From an uncultured Peptococcaceae bacterium (GTDB taxonomy: Bacteria; Bacillota; Peptococcia; Peptococcales; Peptococcaceae), in assembly GCA_937976375.1 (NCBI GenBank), contig CALJRU010000052.1, positions 1 to 43,600 of the forward strand: a stretch of 43,600 bases of DNA, written 5' to 3'. Made by a program: the position numbers and the translations under genes. Below are positions 23,624-31,254 of the stretch, in pieces. The first letter of the stretch is position 1, and each line of letters starts with the position of its first letter. The notes under the pieces are model-generated. The model did no database searches. It had not been told where the DNA came from and saw nothing but the letters and a program-made list of their open reading frames with translations.

Positions 23624-24247
23624 ATGTCACATCGGCCAGACTTTTTTGCGATGCCTTCTTATGAAGCGTTTGAAAAATATTATTGGTATCGTGAAGAATT
23701 GCAGGAAATATGCAGAAAATTACACATTGATGCCAAAGGCACCAAACAGGAATTAAATGAGCGCATTAAAATGTATTTTGATGGCCAGCGCATGGAAAAC
23801 GTGCAGCGTGCGGCTTCAAAACGATCGGGTGGACCGATAACATTGTCAACACCATTGTTGCATTGCGGTTTTTCGTTCAACGACAAGTTTAGAGCGTTTT
23901 TTGCTAAGCAAACGGGGGTTGATCCGTTTAAGTTTACAGCGAACATGGCGGCAGCTTGGCGTCGTGTTCAACGGGAAAACGATGAATCCTTCACTTTACA
24001 GGATATGTTGAATGTGTTCGAAGGAACATCAGATTATGCAGTGTATGACGCTGGAGCGTGTCAATGGAATCAATTTTTCAAAGATTTTTGTGCCGATGCG
24101 AGAAATAAGCAATATAAAAACAAAATGAAAACGGCTGCTGTGCTGTGGCGAATCGTACGTGATTCCACAGAAAAGAAAGTGTATTCCTATGAATTGGTGC
24201 AAAAATATGAAACGCTGCTGAAAAAAGATGCGTCCGCTGATGAATGA
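23624..24247 (+). CDS. SAP-domain protein (SAP/DUF6434 type)
   Basis: 207 aa from ATG 23624, after GAGGGGAA. The N-terminal SAP-like helix-extended loop-helix (about 20-55: YYWYREELQEICRKLHIDAKGTKQELNERI) is a fold usually used for DNA binding. The middle (about 68-130: GFSFNDKFRAFFAKQTGVDPFKF) and C-terminal helical part (about 130-200) resemble the DUF6434-type proteins that accompany SAP domains in Bacillota. The exact role is unknown. It has no operon partner except possibly prfB by read-through. Confidence 0.7.
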   Translation: MSHRPDFFAMPSYEAFEKYYWYREELQEICRKLHIDAKGTKQELNERIKMYFDGQRMENVQRAASKRSGGPITLSTPLLHCGFSFNDKFRAFFAKQTGVDPFKFTANMAAAWRRVQRENDESFTLQDMLNVFEGTSDYAVYDAGACQWNQFFKDFCADARNKQYKNKMKTAAVLWRIVRDSTEKKVYSYELVQKYETLLKKDASADE

Positions 24248-24281
24248 TGATGCGACGCTGGTAAGAAGAACCGCGTAAACA

Positions 24282-24320
24282 AAAAGCACGAAACAACAAT
24301 ATTGCTGTTTCGTGCTTTTG
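24282..24320. terminator. Bidirectional terminator
   Basis: AAAAGCACGAAACA (24282-24295) pairs with TGTTTCGTGCTTTT (24306-24319). It serves the SAP gene on plus and the hypothetical gene on minus, whose stop codon abuts it. Confidence 0.88.
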
Positions 24321-24321
24321 T

Positions 24322-24783
24322 TTATTTGCCCAGCTGCTGCAATTCATCAAGCGTGGCGTCCAAATTGCGTCCGTGCCAATAGTCATCCGTGCCGTAAAAC
24401 AGTTTTAGACTGTCCCAGCTCAGATAAGCGGATGTCCGAAAGCCCATGAGTTCTTTTTGCTGAGCTGTTAAACGCAGTGTATCCGTTGTTGTAACAATTG
24501 AAATCACATAGTTGAGGCCGTCTTCATCAATCTGAACAGTTTGGATGTCACCGTATGGGATTTCTAGTGTTACTTCTTTTTTCAGTGCCAGCGTCAGTTT
24601 GCTGAAAGGAATCATAACAATCTTTTCTTTGCAAAGCTGAAGCACATAGAACTCTGCATTGAAGAATTCAGTGATGCGAGCGCTAAGATTATTGGGTGCA
24701 AATTTTACAACGATGGCGCGATCGTTCAGTGGATCGAGACCGAGCTCTGAGAGCACAGAGAGTAATGTTTTTTCACTTGCCAT
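24322..24783 (-). CDS. Hypothetical protein, PH-like fold suspected
   Basis: 153 aa. The start is the ATG reading MASEKTLL, 9 nt after AAGGAGG; a TTG six bases earlier is too near it. The protein is soluble with no Cys motif. Residues about 20-115 alternate in a strand pattern (FNAEFYVLQLCKEKIVMIPFSKL, EIPYGDIQTVQIDEDGLNYVISI, TTTDTLRLTAQQ) that resembles small bacterial PH-like beta-sandwich proteins. A helical C-terminal tail follows. I do not recognise a named family. Its promoter is at 24819-24845. Confidence 0.65.
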   Translation of the reverse strand: MASEKTLLSVLSELGLDPLNDRAIVVKFAPNNLSARITEFFNAEFYVLQLCKEKIVMIPFSKLTLALKKEVTLEIPYGDIQTVQIDEDGLNYVISIVTTTDTLRLTAQQKELMGFRTSAYLSWDSLKLFYGTDDYWHGRNLDATLDELQQLGK

Positions 24784-24818
24784 TGTCAAGTGCCTCCTTT
24801 ATTTTTGTATACATGTCT

Positions 24819-24845
24819 ATTATATACAAGGGGGGGCAATTTCAA
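24819..24845 (-). promoter_or_regulatory. Promoter of the PH-like hypothetical gene
   Basis: On the minus strand TTGAAA (24840-24845) and TATAAT (24819-24824) are separated by a short 15-bp spacer containing a C7 run. Confidence 0.45.
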
Positions 24846-24958
24846 GTTAAAATTTACTTTTTTGAAGACGATACTTTTGATAAATTCGCAAATACGCTAG
24901 AATAATAATGAAAATTCAAGAGTTATCTTTTTGTGAGCGCATGCAAAACAATTGTACC

Positions 24959-24987
24959 TTGACAATCATATGGTCATTCGTTAAGAT
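24959..24987 (+). promoter_or_regulatory. tadA promoter
   Basis: TTGACA (24959-24964) and TAAGAT (24982-24987) are 17 bp apart. The rest of 24846-24958 is AT-rich with nothing else recognised. Confidence 0.65.
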
Positions 24988-25010
24988 AATGTAGAGTCGA
25001 GGTGAACTGG

Positions 25011-25463
25011 ATGGATCAAGAGATGATGCGCCAAGCCATTGCTGAAGCGCAGAAAGCGCTGGTTGCTCACGATGTGCCGATTGGAGCGGTTGTTGTGATC
25101 AATGGCGAGATTGTCGGTCGTGGCTATAATACGCGAGAACGTGATCATGATCCTTCCGGGCATGCAGAAATCAACGCGATGCGCGATGCGGCGCAAACGC
25201 TGGGACATTGGCAGTTGGATGGTGCGACGCTCTATGTGACGCATGAACCTTGTCCAATGTGTGCAGGTGCGATGCTGTTGGCGCGGGTTGCCACAGTGGT
25301 TTACGGTGCAAGTGAGCCAACCTATGGCGTTTGCGGCAGTCAAATGAATTTGCTGCAGTTTCCAGGGTTTCCGAACAATGTTCGAATTCGTGGTCCGATT
25401 GCGCAGGAGGCGTGCAGTGCACTCACTCGTGCATTTTTTCAAAGTTTGAGAGATGCAAAATAA
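25011..25463 (+). CDS. tadA: tRNA adenosine(34) deaminase TadA
   Basis: 150 aa zinc deaminase that turns A34 of tRNA-Arg(ACG) into inosine. The catalytic motifs are HAEINA (His ligand and proton-shuttle Glu) and PCPMCAGAM (two Cys ligands). The start is ATG 25011, 6 nt after GAGGTG (24999-25004); GTG 25002 overlaps that site. It is followed within 10 nt by tRNA-Ser, a neighbourhood common in Bacillota, but the usual next genes (SRP RNA, dnaX) are absent here. Confidence 0.95.
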   Translation: MDQEMMRQAIAEAQKALVAHDVPIGAVVVINGEIVGRGYNTRERDHDPSGHAEINAMRDAAQTLGHWQLDGATLYVTHEPCPMCAGAMLLARVATVVYGASEPTYGVCGSQMNLLQFPGFPNNVRIRGPIAQEACSALTRAFFQSLRDAK

Positions 25464-25471
25464 TTTTATTT

Positions 25472-25559
25472 GGAGATGTACCCAAGTGGCTGAAGGGTCC
25501 GCACTCGAAATGCGGTAGGCGCTTCACGGCGCGCGAGAGTTCAAATCTCTCCATCTCCG
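25472..25559 (+). tRNA. tRNA-Ser (anticodon CGA)
   Basis: The acceptor stem GGAGATG pairs with CATCTCC, and the discriminator is G, as usual for serine. The anticodon loop is CTCGAAA (CGA, reads UCG). A long variable arm and a T arm GAGAG-TTCAAAT-CTCTC are present. CCA is not encoded. It lies 8 nt after tadA and is followed by a terminator, so it is probably read from the tadA promoter. Confidence 0.96.
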
Positions 25560-25563
25560 TGTT

Positions 25564-25596
25564 GCCAGGTTGTGTGTTGCGCGGCCTGGCTTTTTT
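25564..25596 (+). terminator. Terminator after tRNA-Ser
   Basis: GCCAGG (25564-25569) pairs with CCTGGC (25585-25590), followed by six T. Confidence 0.82.
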
Positions 25597-25616
25597 CGTG
25601 CGATAATAGAAAAAAC

Positions 25617-25644
25617 TTGACTTTCGTAAAATCTGTGTTATTAT
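25617..25644 (+). promoter_or_regulatory. tRNA-Val promoter
   Basis: TTGACT (25617-25622) and TATTAT (25639-25644) are 16 bp apart, placed 14 nt before the mature tRNA. Confidence 0.7.
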
Positions 25645-25657
25645 AAATAATGTCTTC

Positions 25658-25731
25658 GGGCGGTTAGCTCAGTTGGTTAGAGTATCTGCTTGACATGCAG
25701 GGGGTCGCTGGTTCGAGTCCAGTATCGCCCA
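25658..25731 (+). tRNA. tRNA-Val (anticodon GAC)
   Basis: The acceptor GGGCGGT pairs with ATCGCCC (one G-T), and the discriminator is A. The D arm is GCTCAGTTGGTTAGAGT. The anticodon stem TCTGC/GCAGG surrounds the loop TTGACAT (GAC, reads GUC and GUU), and the T arm is CTGG-TTCGAGT-CCAG. CCA is not encoded. Confidence 0.95.
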
Positions 25732-25741
25732 GACCGAAAGA

Positions 25742-25773
25742 AAAACGCATTCTGTAAAAGAGTGCGTTTTTTT
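25742..25773 (+). terminator. Terminator after tRNA-Val
   Basis: AAAACGCA (25742-25749) pairs with TGCGTTTT (25763-25770), extended by TCT/AGA. The T run reaches 25773. Confidence 0.85.
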
Positions 25774-25859
25774 CTTTACTCAGGTATGCTATAATTTGAT
25801 ATTGTATGGCAAGACGGTAGGAATGCCAAAAGAATAATTTGAAGAGGTGTATTCATTTG

Positions 25860-26798
25860 ATGCTAGGTTTCAAGGAACTGGAGCTGTCAGACAAGGATAT
25901 TTTAAATAGATTTTTTGCAGCTTGTCAGAACCAAAACACGGAATGTTCATTCACCAATCTGTTCATGTGGCGCCGTTGTTACGCGGTGCGTTGGGCGGTG
26001 ACTGATAATCATTTGATTGTTGAGCCGAATGCATTTGAAGAAAGTTGGATTTTGCCGCCGTATGGCTTAGATGAAGATGATGATTTGTTCCGAGCAGCTA
26101 TTGAGCATGCTGAGGAAGATTATCGTGACCGTCATAAACGGTTGGTCATTCGCGCGGTGACAGAACGAGATAAAGAGCGTTTGGAACGGCTTTTCCCAGA
26201 CAGATTCGAATTTGAAGAAGAGCCGGACATTGAAGACTATATCTATGAGGCTGAAAAAATGCGCACGTTGAAAGGGCGTAAATTAAGCAAAAAACGTAAT
26301 CATATCAATGCGTTTAAGTCAGAACATCCTGATTACGAATTGGTGCCGTTAACGCCTTACAATACAGAATTGGCCTGGGATTTTGTAGAACATTGGTGCG
26401 GAGAGCGCAACCGCGAAGAAGGCATCAATGACAGCCTCCTTTGTGAGCGCGAAGCCATTGCCGATGCTTTGATGAATATGACTGCGTTAGGTTTCAAAGG
26501 GCTGATGATTCGTGTTGATGGACGCATTGTTGCCATGACCTTTGGTGATATGGTTAATCGGGATACGGTGCTTATTCATGTGGAAAAGGCATTTGCGGAG
26601 TATAGAGGCTTGTATCCACTGATCAATCAGGAATTCCTGAATTATTATTGGAAAGATGCCATGTATGTCAATCGTGAAGAAGATATGGGCTTGGAAGGGC
26701 TGCGTCATGCAAAACAATCGTACTACCCAGCCTATCAGGTGACCAAATATAAAGGTGTGTTGAAAGATGAGCCTGCATCAGATCAGAATGGCCACTGA
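25860..26798 (+). CDS. DUF2156 protein (LPG-synthase C-domain, GNAT-like)
   Basis: 312 aa soluble protein of the DUF2156/LPG_synthase_C family, a double GNAT-like fold found as the catalytic half of aminoacyl-phosphatidylglycerol synthases. Here the membrane flippase half is missing, so the protein acts alone in the cytosol. Recognisable blocks are TECSFTNLFMWR near the start, GRKLSKKRNHINAF in the middle, and VNREEDMGLEGLRHAKQSYYP near the end. GAGGTG is 10 nt before ATG 25860; the adjacent TTG 25857 is an alternative. Its last 32 bases overlap the next gene, so the two are coupled. The substrate is unknown. Confidence 0.85.
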   Translation: MLGFKELELSDKDILNRFFAACQNQNTECSFTNLFMWRRCYAVRWAVTDNHLIVEPNAFEESWILPPYGLDEDDDLFRAAIEHAEEDYRDRHKRLVIRAVTERDKERLERLFPDRFEFEEEPDIEDYIYEAEKMRTLKGRKLSKKRNHINAFKSEHPDYELVPLTPYNTELAWDFVEHWCGERNREEGINDSLLCEREAIADALMNMTALGFKGLMIRVDGRIVAMTFGDMVNRDTVLIHVEKAFAEYRGLYPLINQEFLNYYWKDAMYVNREEDMGLEGLRHAKQSYYPAYQVTKYKGVLKDEPASDQNGH

Positions 26799-27921
26799 TG
26801 CCGATCGTGAGGCATTAGAAAATATATGGGATTATTGCTTTCATGATGGGGAGACGTTTCAACGCTGGTATTTTTCGCAGTATTATCGCAAAGAAGAATG
26901 TATCGTCGGCTGTGTGAATGATGTTCCTGTGGCAAGTCTGCAGGTGATTGACTTGCCGACTCGCGTCAAAGGACAAAATCTGCGTGCTGGCTATATTGTT
27001 GGGGTAGATTGTCTCCCAGAATATCGCGGCATGGGTTTTACACGCCGCTTGATGGAAGAGGCGCTGTACCATTATGCACCAGAGCATGATCTGCAATTGC
27101 TGCACTTAATGCCTTTTGAAGCAGATTTTTATGAACCTTATGGTTTTGTATTCAGTGACTATCATTTTAAAATGGAACTGGATATTGAAGAATTTTATCG
27201 TCCTGGCAGTCGAGAAATGGCCCATGCGTTTTCTTGGGAACATGTTGATTTGGCTTCGCTCGATCGGTGGCTGCCAGTATTAGAGCAAGTTTATGAGCGC
27301 TGTACACAGCAGTATGACATTTGCGTTTTACGCAAAGGACTGCGGCGCTGGCGGGCTTTGGCAGATGATTTGGCGATGGAAGGCGGCTATTTAAAACTGC
27401 TTTATGATGAGTCGCATCAACCGGTGGGGTTATTGGCTTATATAATGAAGGAAGAGGCGGTGTTTGTAAGAGAAGCACTGGCTTATGATGCGCGTGCGCG
27501 TCAGGCTATTTACTACTATATTGCCAGTCATCGTTCACAGGTGAAACGCGTGCAGTGGTCAGCACCGGAAGATGAGCCTATTGCTTTTCGACGCAAAAAA
27601 GATAAAGATGGTGTCATGTATCAGCCGTTTATGATGAATTTGATTTTGGACCCGATGATTCTTCCTTTGTTTGCTTCTGCAATGCCGGAAAAAGATTTGG
27701 TGTTTTCGGTAAAAGGTTGTGGCACATTTCGGTGGTTGGCGCATAGTCTGCATATAGAAAAGGTGTCAAAGGATGTGCAAGGACCAATTTTGAACGGCCG
27801 TCAGTTAACGCAAATGGTTTTTGACCGCAGCTGGATGCCGCTGGAGGATGAGGCTGTGCTTTCATCAATGGCAGCGCTCTTTACAAGAAAAATGGTCAAT
27901 TTTAACAATGAGTACTTTTAA
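26767..27921 (+). CDS. Eis-like GNAT N-acetyltransferase
   Basis: 384 aa. The N-terminal GNAT domain (about 5-150) has the acetyl-CoA loop VGVDCLPEYRGMGFTRRL and later FYEPYGFVFSDYHFKME. A second GNAT-like region and a C-terminal SCP2-like domain (about 285-384) complete the Eis architecture. Eis proteins acetylate amines; some modify aminoglycosides or proteins, but most Bacillota members are uncharacterised. The start overlaps the upstream DUF2156 gene by 32 bp, so the products are likely made together. Resistance should not be assumed. Confidence 0.85.
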   Translation: MSLHQIRMATDADREALENIWDYCFHDGETFQRWYFSQYYRKEECIVGCVNDVPVASLQVIDLPTRVKGQNLRAGYIVGVDCLPEYRGMGFTRRLMEEALYHYAPEHDLQLLHLMPFEADFYEPYGFVFSDYHFKMELDIEEFYRPGSREMAHAFSWEHVDLASLDRWLPVLEQVYERCTQQYDICVLRKGLRRWRALADDLAMEGGYLKLLYDESHQPVGLLAYIMKEEAVFVREALAYDARARQAIYYYIASHRSQVKRVQWSAPEDEPIAFRRKKDKDGVMYQPFMMNLILDPMILPLFASAMPEKDLVFSVKGCGTFRWLAHSLHIEKVSKDVQGPILNGRQLTQMVFDRSWMPLEDEAVLSSMAALFTRKMVNFNNEYF

Positions 27922-28027
27922 GAGCGGTTCATATTGCAATTCGCTCTAAAATTGGGTATTCTTTATGTGAGTGCAATCATATTTATGTGGTGCAATATCC
28001 CAGTTTTGTACTGTAGGAGGTCCAGCG

Positions 28028-29683
28028 ATGTCTTTAGAGCTGACGATAGAAACAATTTCCGCCGAACAATTTTTTAATATGGTTCTCGCGGGTGCAGATA
28101 CTTTAGATTTACATAAGGAAAGCGTCAATCAATTGAATGTCTTTCCAGTTCCTGATGGCGACACGGGGACAAATATGGCCATGACGATGCAGTCGGCGGC
28201 AAAATTTATTCGCCAAGCAGAAACACAAAGTGTGGAAGAATATGCAAAACAAGCAGCCTATGGCGCTGTCATGGGCGCGCGCGGCAATTCTGGCGTTATT
28301 TTTTCACAGATTTTGACAGGTTTTGCGAAAACCATGAGCGGTCAGCAGACGATCGATGCAGCCGCGCTGGTTGCTGGTTTCAATGGCGGCGTACAGTCTG
28401 CTTATAAAGCAGTGAGCAACCCTATGGAAGGAACCATTCTCACTGTTGTGCGAGAAGCAGCCGAAGCATTGGCGGGACAGTACAAAAAAGGCATGGATAT
28501 TCTCGAATGCCTGCGCATTTATATTGCTGCTGGGCACGAGTCGTTAAAACGCACACCGGACCTTCTGCCTGTTTTGAAGCAGGCAGGGGTGGTTGATGCA
28601 GGCGGCAGTGGTTATTTATATGTCATCGAAGGCATGTTGGCCAGCCTTGAAGGAAAGACTATTGAAAAAATTGAAGTGGAAGACCGCGGTGAAGCGGATC
28701 TCAATGATCAATTCGATCACTTCTTTGCTTCTCCTGAGGATATTGTCTATCCATATTGCACAGAATTCCTTGTTCGCACAAAGAAACATGATGTAGAAGA
28801 AGACATTGATGTTTTAAAAGGCATGCTTCATGATCTGGGTGACTGTATGCTGGTTGTTGGTGCCGGAAATACCATAAAAGTACATATTCATACGAACCAG
28901 CTTGCTCGTGTCATCGAATGTGGTGCATCACTTGGCGAACTGGATGATATTAAAATCAACAACATGCGCTCGCAGAATAAGGCGCTGCAGAATAAAGGAC
29001 AGCAGACCGATCAGCCTGCGGTTTATAAAGATGCCATCATTGTTGTCTGCAATGGCGAAGGACTGGCAGATATTTTTAATGGCTTGGGCGCAACGCATAT
29101 TATTAGTGGCGGTCAGACCATGAATCCTAGCACACAGGATTTTTTGGATGTTCTTGATCACATTGAAGCGGAGAACATTTTCATTTTGCCAAACAATAAG
29201 AACATTATCATGACTGCACAGCAAGCGGCCGGCATGGCAAAGAATAACAACGTGCATGTGATTCCATCAAAGACATTTCCGCAGGGTATTTCTGCATTGA
29301 TGGGATATATGCCAGAGGTAGATGTTGATGAAAACATCAACAATATGACTGGCAGCCTGGCAGCGGTTCAAAGTGGGGAGATTACGCAAGCCGTGCGCGA
29401 TACAACCATTGATGAGGTTTCCATCCATCAGAATGAATATATGAGCATTCTTGATGGTAAAATCATTGCTTCATGTGAGACCTTGGAAGAGGCTGTGGAA
29501 GCAACGGTGGAAGCAATGGTGGACAATGATGCAGAACTAATCAGTTTGCACTATGGCATCGATGTTGAAGCAGATGATGCAGAAGCAATGGTGGAAAAAC
29601 TTGAAGGAGAGTATGACGACATCGACTTTGAACTCTACGACGGCGGACAGAGTGTGTATCATTACATTGTGTCTGCGGAATAA
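28028..29683 (+). CDS. fakA: Fatty acid kinase subunit FakA (YloV)
   Basis: 551 aa from ATG 28028 behind TAGGAGG (28014-28020); an in-frame extension to 27971 lacks a ribosome site. The N-terminal DhaL-like kinase domain carries the nucleotide/Mg motif DGDTGTNM (43-50) and GARGNSGVI, and a middle and C-terminal domain complete the YloV architecture. FakA phosphorylates fatty acids presented by FakB, feeding exogenous acyl chains into phospholipid synthesis through PlsX/PlsY. The next gene, 13 nt on, is a FakB/DegV protein, which supports the assignment. Confidence 0.93.
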   Translation: MSLELTIETISAEQFFNMVLAGADTLDLHKESVNQLNVFPVPDGDTGTNMAMTMQSAAKFIRQAETQSVEEYAKQAAYGAVMGARGNSGVIFSQILTGFAKTMSGQQTIDAAALVAGFNGGVQSAYKAVSNPMEGTILTVVREAAEALAGQYKKGMDILECLRIYIAAGHESLKRTPDLLPVLKQAGVVDAGGSGYLYVIEGMLASLEGKTIEKIEVEDRGEADLNDQFDHFFASPEDIVYPYCTEFLVRTKKHDVEEDIDVLKGMLHDLGDCMLVVGAGNTIKVHIHTNQLARVIECGASLGELDDIKINNMRSQNKALQNKGQQTDQPAVYKDAIIVVCNGEGLADIFNGLGATHIISGGQTMNPSTQDFLDVLDHIEAENIFILPNNKNIIMTAQQAAGMAKNNNVHVIPSKTFPQGISALMGYMPEVDVDENINNMTGSLAAVQSGEITQAVRDTTIDEVSIHQNEYMSILDGKIIASCETLEEAVEATVEAMVDNDAELISLHYGIDVEADDAEAMVEKLEGEYDDIDFELYDGGQSVYHYIVSAE

Positions 29684-29696
29684 GTGAGGTTGATTC

Positions 29697-30572
29697 ATGA
29701 GAATAGCGATTGTAACAGACAGTACTGCCGATATTCCACAGAACTTGGCGGAATCGCTGAATATTAAGGTGATTCCATTATCTGTGCATTTTGGTGGTAG
29801 AGCCTATTTGGATCGTATAGATATCTCAAATGAGGAATTTTACAGCTACATTGGCACAGCAAAAACTTTGCCAACGACATCACAGCCTTCTCCGGCACAG
29901 TATTTAGATGTGTATCGTGCCTGCAAAGAAGAAGGCGCAGAACGTGTTATCTCCATGCATATTTCTTCAGAAATGAGCGGCACTTATCAAGGCGCAAAAC
30001 TCGCAGCGGAGATGATCAAAGACGAAATCCCTGTAGAAGTGATTGATAGTCGTACAGTGACTATTGGTTTGGGGCTGCAGGTTGTGTCGCTGGCGCAGTA
30101 TTTGCAGGATCATCCAGATGCAAGTTGGGATGATGTCCTGGAATGTGTTCAAGCAATCATTAAAAAAACACGCATCTATTTTCTGTTAGACACCCTAGAT
30201 AATCTGCAAAAAGGCGGCAGCATTGGCAAAGCAAGTTATCTGGTTGGTTCGATATTGAATATTAAACCTGTGCTCGTTGTCGAAGATGGTTTTATCAGTG
30301 CTTATGAAAAAATTCGTGGCAAAAAAATTGAAAGGGCCGTTGATCATTTGACCGATATTGTTGTTAAAATGATTGATCCGACAAAGACATTACATATTGT
30401 TTTGGGATATAATAATGAAGCGTATTTAGACATTCTCAAAAATTCGTTGCTGCCAAAGTTGGTGGCACATCTTGATGATCAAGGCATAGCGCCTGACAGC
30501 TACGAATTGGGAAGCGTGGTAACGACGCATATTGGACTTGGCGGAATTGGTGTAGCATTTTATCAATTATAA
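29697..30572 (+). CDS. fakB: DegV-family fatty acid-binding protein FakB
   Basis: 291 aa DegV fold. The N-terminus IAIVTDSTADIPQ, the conserved TTSQPSPAQYLDVY and the SSEMSGTYQGA loop bind the fatty acid carboxylate. The C-terminal half has the usual LQKGGSIGKAS and GLGGIGVAFYQL ends. FakB holds a fatty acid for phosphorylation by FakA. It is encoded directly after fakA. Its chain preference cannot be read from the sequence. Confidence 0.93.
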   Translation: MRIAIVTDSTADIPQNLAESLNIKVIPLSVHFGGRAYLDRIDISNEEFYSYIGTAKTLPTTSQPSPAQYLDVYRACKEEGAERVISMHISSEMSGTYQGAKLAAEMIKDEIPVEVIDSRTVTIGLGLQVVSLAQYLQDHPDASWDDVLECVQAIIKKTRIYFLLDTLDNLQKGGSIGKASYLVGSILNIKPVLVVEDGFISAYEKIRGKKIERAVDHLTDIVVKMIDPTKTLHIVLGYNNEAYLDILKNSLLPKLVAHLDDQGIAPDSYELGSVVTTHIGLGGIGVAFYQL

Positions 30573-30584
30573 GAGGTGGAAAGC

Positions 30585-31046
30585 ATGGATAACAAATTGA
30601 AAAAGATTGAACGACGACTCGAAAAACTGTATCGTGTGCAGAAGCAATTGGAAAAAAAGCGTAAAAAGTTAACGAAGGTTGCAACAAAGAGCAAAAAGAA
30701 GGCTGCTGCAAACAGTAAGAAATTGGCTGCAGCAAAGGTGCCTGTAAAAGTTGCAGCGAAGACGGGCACGAAGAAGAAAAAACTGCTTGGCATTGTTGGT
30801 GTTTCCATTGGTTTGGCAGTCGTCTCAACAATTGCAGCCGTGCTTGTTACCAAATTGATTCAGCGTGCGTCTGTTCAGAAAAATGCAGGCAATAGAAATG
30901 CTTACGAAGAGAACGCTGATGTCCCAGCCAGCGCAGGAAGTTCCGATTATGAAAAAGCAAGCCTAGAAGAATTGGAAGAAGCACTTCTTAAAGTTGAAAA
31001 TCAACTTGATGAAGTCACTGCAGCTATTGAAAAAACGAAAAACTAA
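30585..31046 (+). CDS. Lys/Ala-rich single-pass membrane protein
   Basis: 153 aa, starting at ATG 30585 after AGAGGTGG, 12 nt after fakB. Residues 1-30 form a basic coiled coil (KKIERRLEKLYRVQKQLEKK). Residues 31-62 are Lys/Ala repeats of histone-H1 or nucleoid-binding character (SKKKAAANSKKLAAAK). One membrane helix lies at about 67-90 (LLGIVGVSIGLAVVSTIAAV), then a C-terminal acidic coiled coil (about 120-153). The basic N-terminus should be cytosolic. Its function is unknown; linkage to fakAB is by position only. Confidence 0.7.
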   Translation: MDNKLKKIERRLEKLYRVQKQLEKKRKKLTKVATKSKKKAAANSKKLAAAKVPVKVAAKTGTKKKKLLGIVGVSIGLAVVSTIAAVLVTKLIQRASVQKNAGNRNAYEENADVPASAGSSDYEKASLEELEEALLKVENQLDEVTAAIEKTKN

Positions 31047-31106
31047 TCTGTTGGCCCATCACCGGGAAATGGTGATGGGCTTCGTTATTTTTATTGATAA
31101 AAAGGC

Positions 31107-31135
31107 TTGCGCGCGCGTCGTAAAGATGATATACT
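31107..31135 (+). promoter_or_regulatory. rpsB promoter
   Basis: TTGCGC (31107-31112) and TATACT (31130-31135) with a 17-bp spacer. Transcription would start near 31142, leaving a 110-nt leader. Confidence 0.7.
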
Positions 31136-31141
31136 CTTAAC

Positions 31142-31254
31142 GTTGTAAAAAACACGGTTCTTTGTTCCGCGCTCTGGAGCTCACAGGGGTGAGAGGGACG
31201 CGTAAAAAAATAGAACCGGAAGAAAAAATCCAAATTATGAGAGGAGGTGCCAAA
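31142..31254 (+). promoter_or_regulatory. Structured rpsB leader (candidate ribosomal protein S2 leader RNA)
   Basis: Nested pairings can be drawn. CGGTTCT (31155-31161) pairs with AGAACCG (31212-31218). CGCG (31168-31171) pairs with CGCG (31199-31202). CTCAC (31180-31184) pairs with GTGAG (31189-31193) around AGGG. The fold ends 22 nt before the ribosome site GAGGAGG. Feedback by S2 or Ts is the obvious idea, but it does not match an S2 leader I can name with certainty. Confidence 0.5.

Noticed and set aside
24784..25010. SRP (4.5S/6S) RNA near tadA and tRNA-Ser
   Set aside because: This is a common neighbour in Bacillota, but the conserved SRP domain IV sequence is absent here and after the tRNAs.
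26767..27921. Aminoglycoside resistance gene
   Set aside because: The Eis-like architecture alone does not show drug acetylation; most Bacillota members are of unknown function, and the gene is coupled to a DUF2156 gene.
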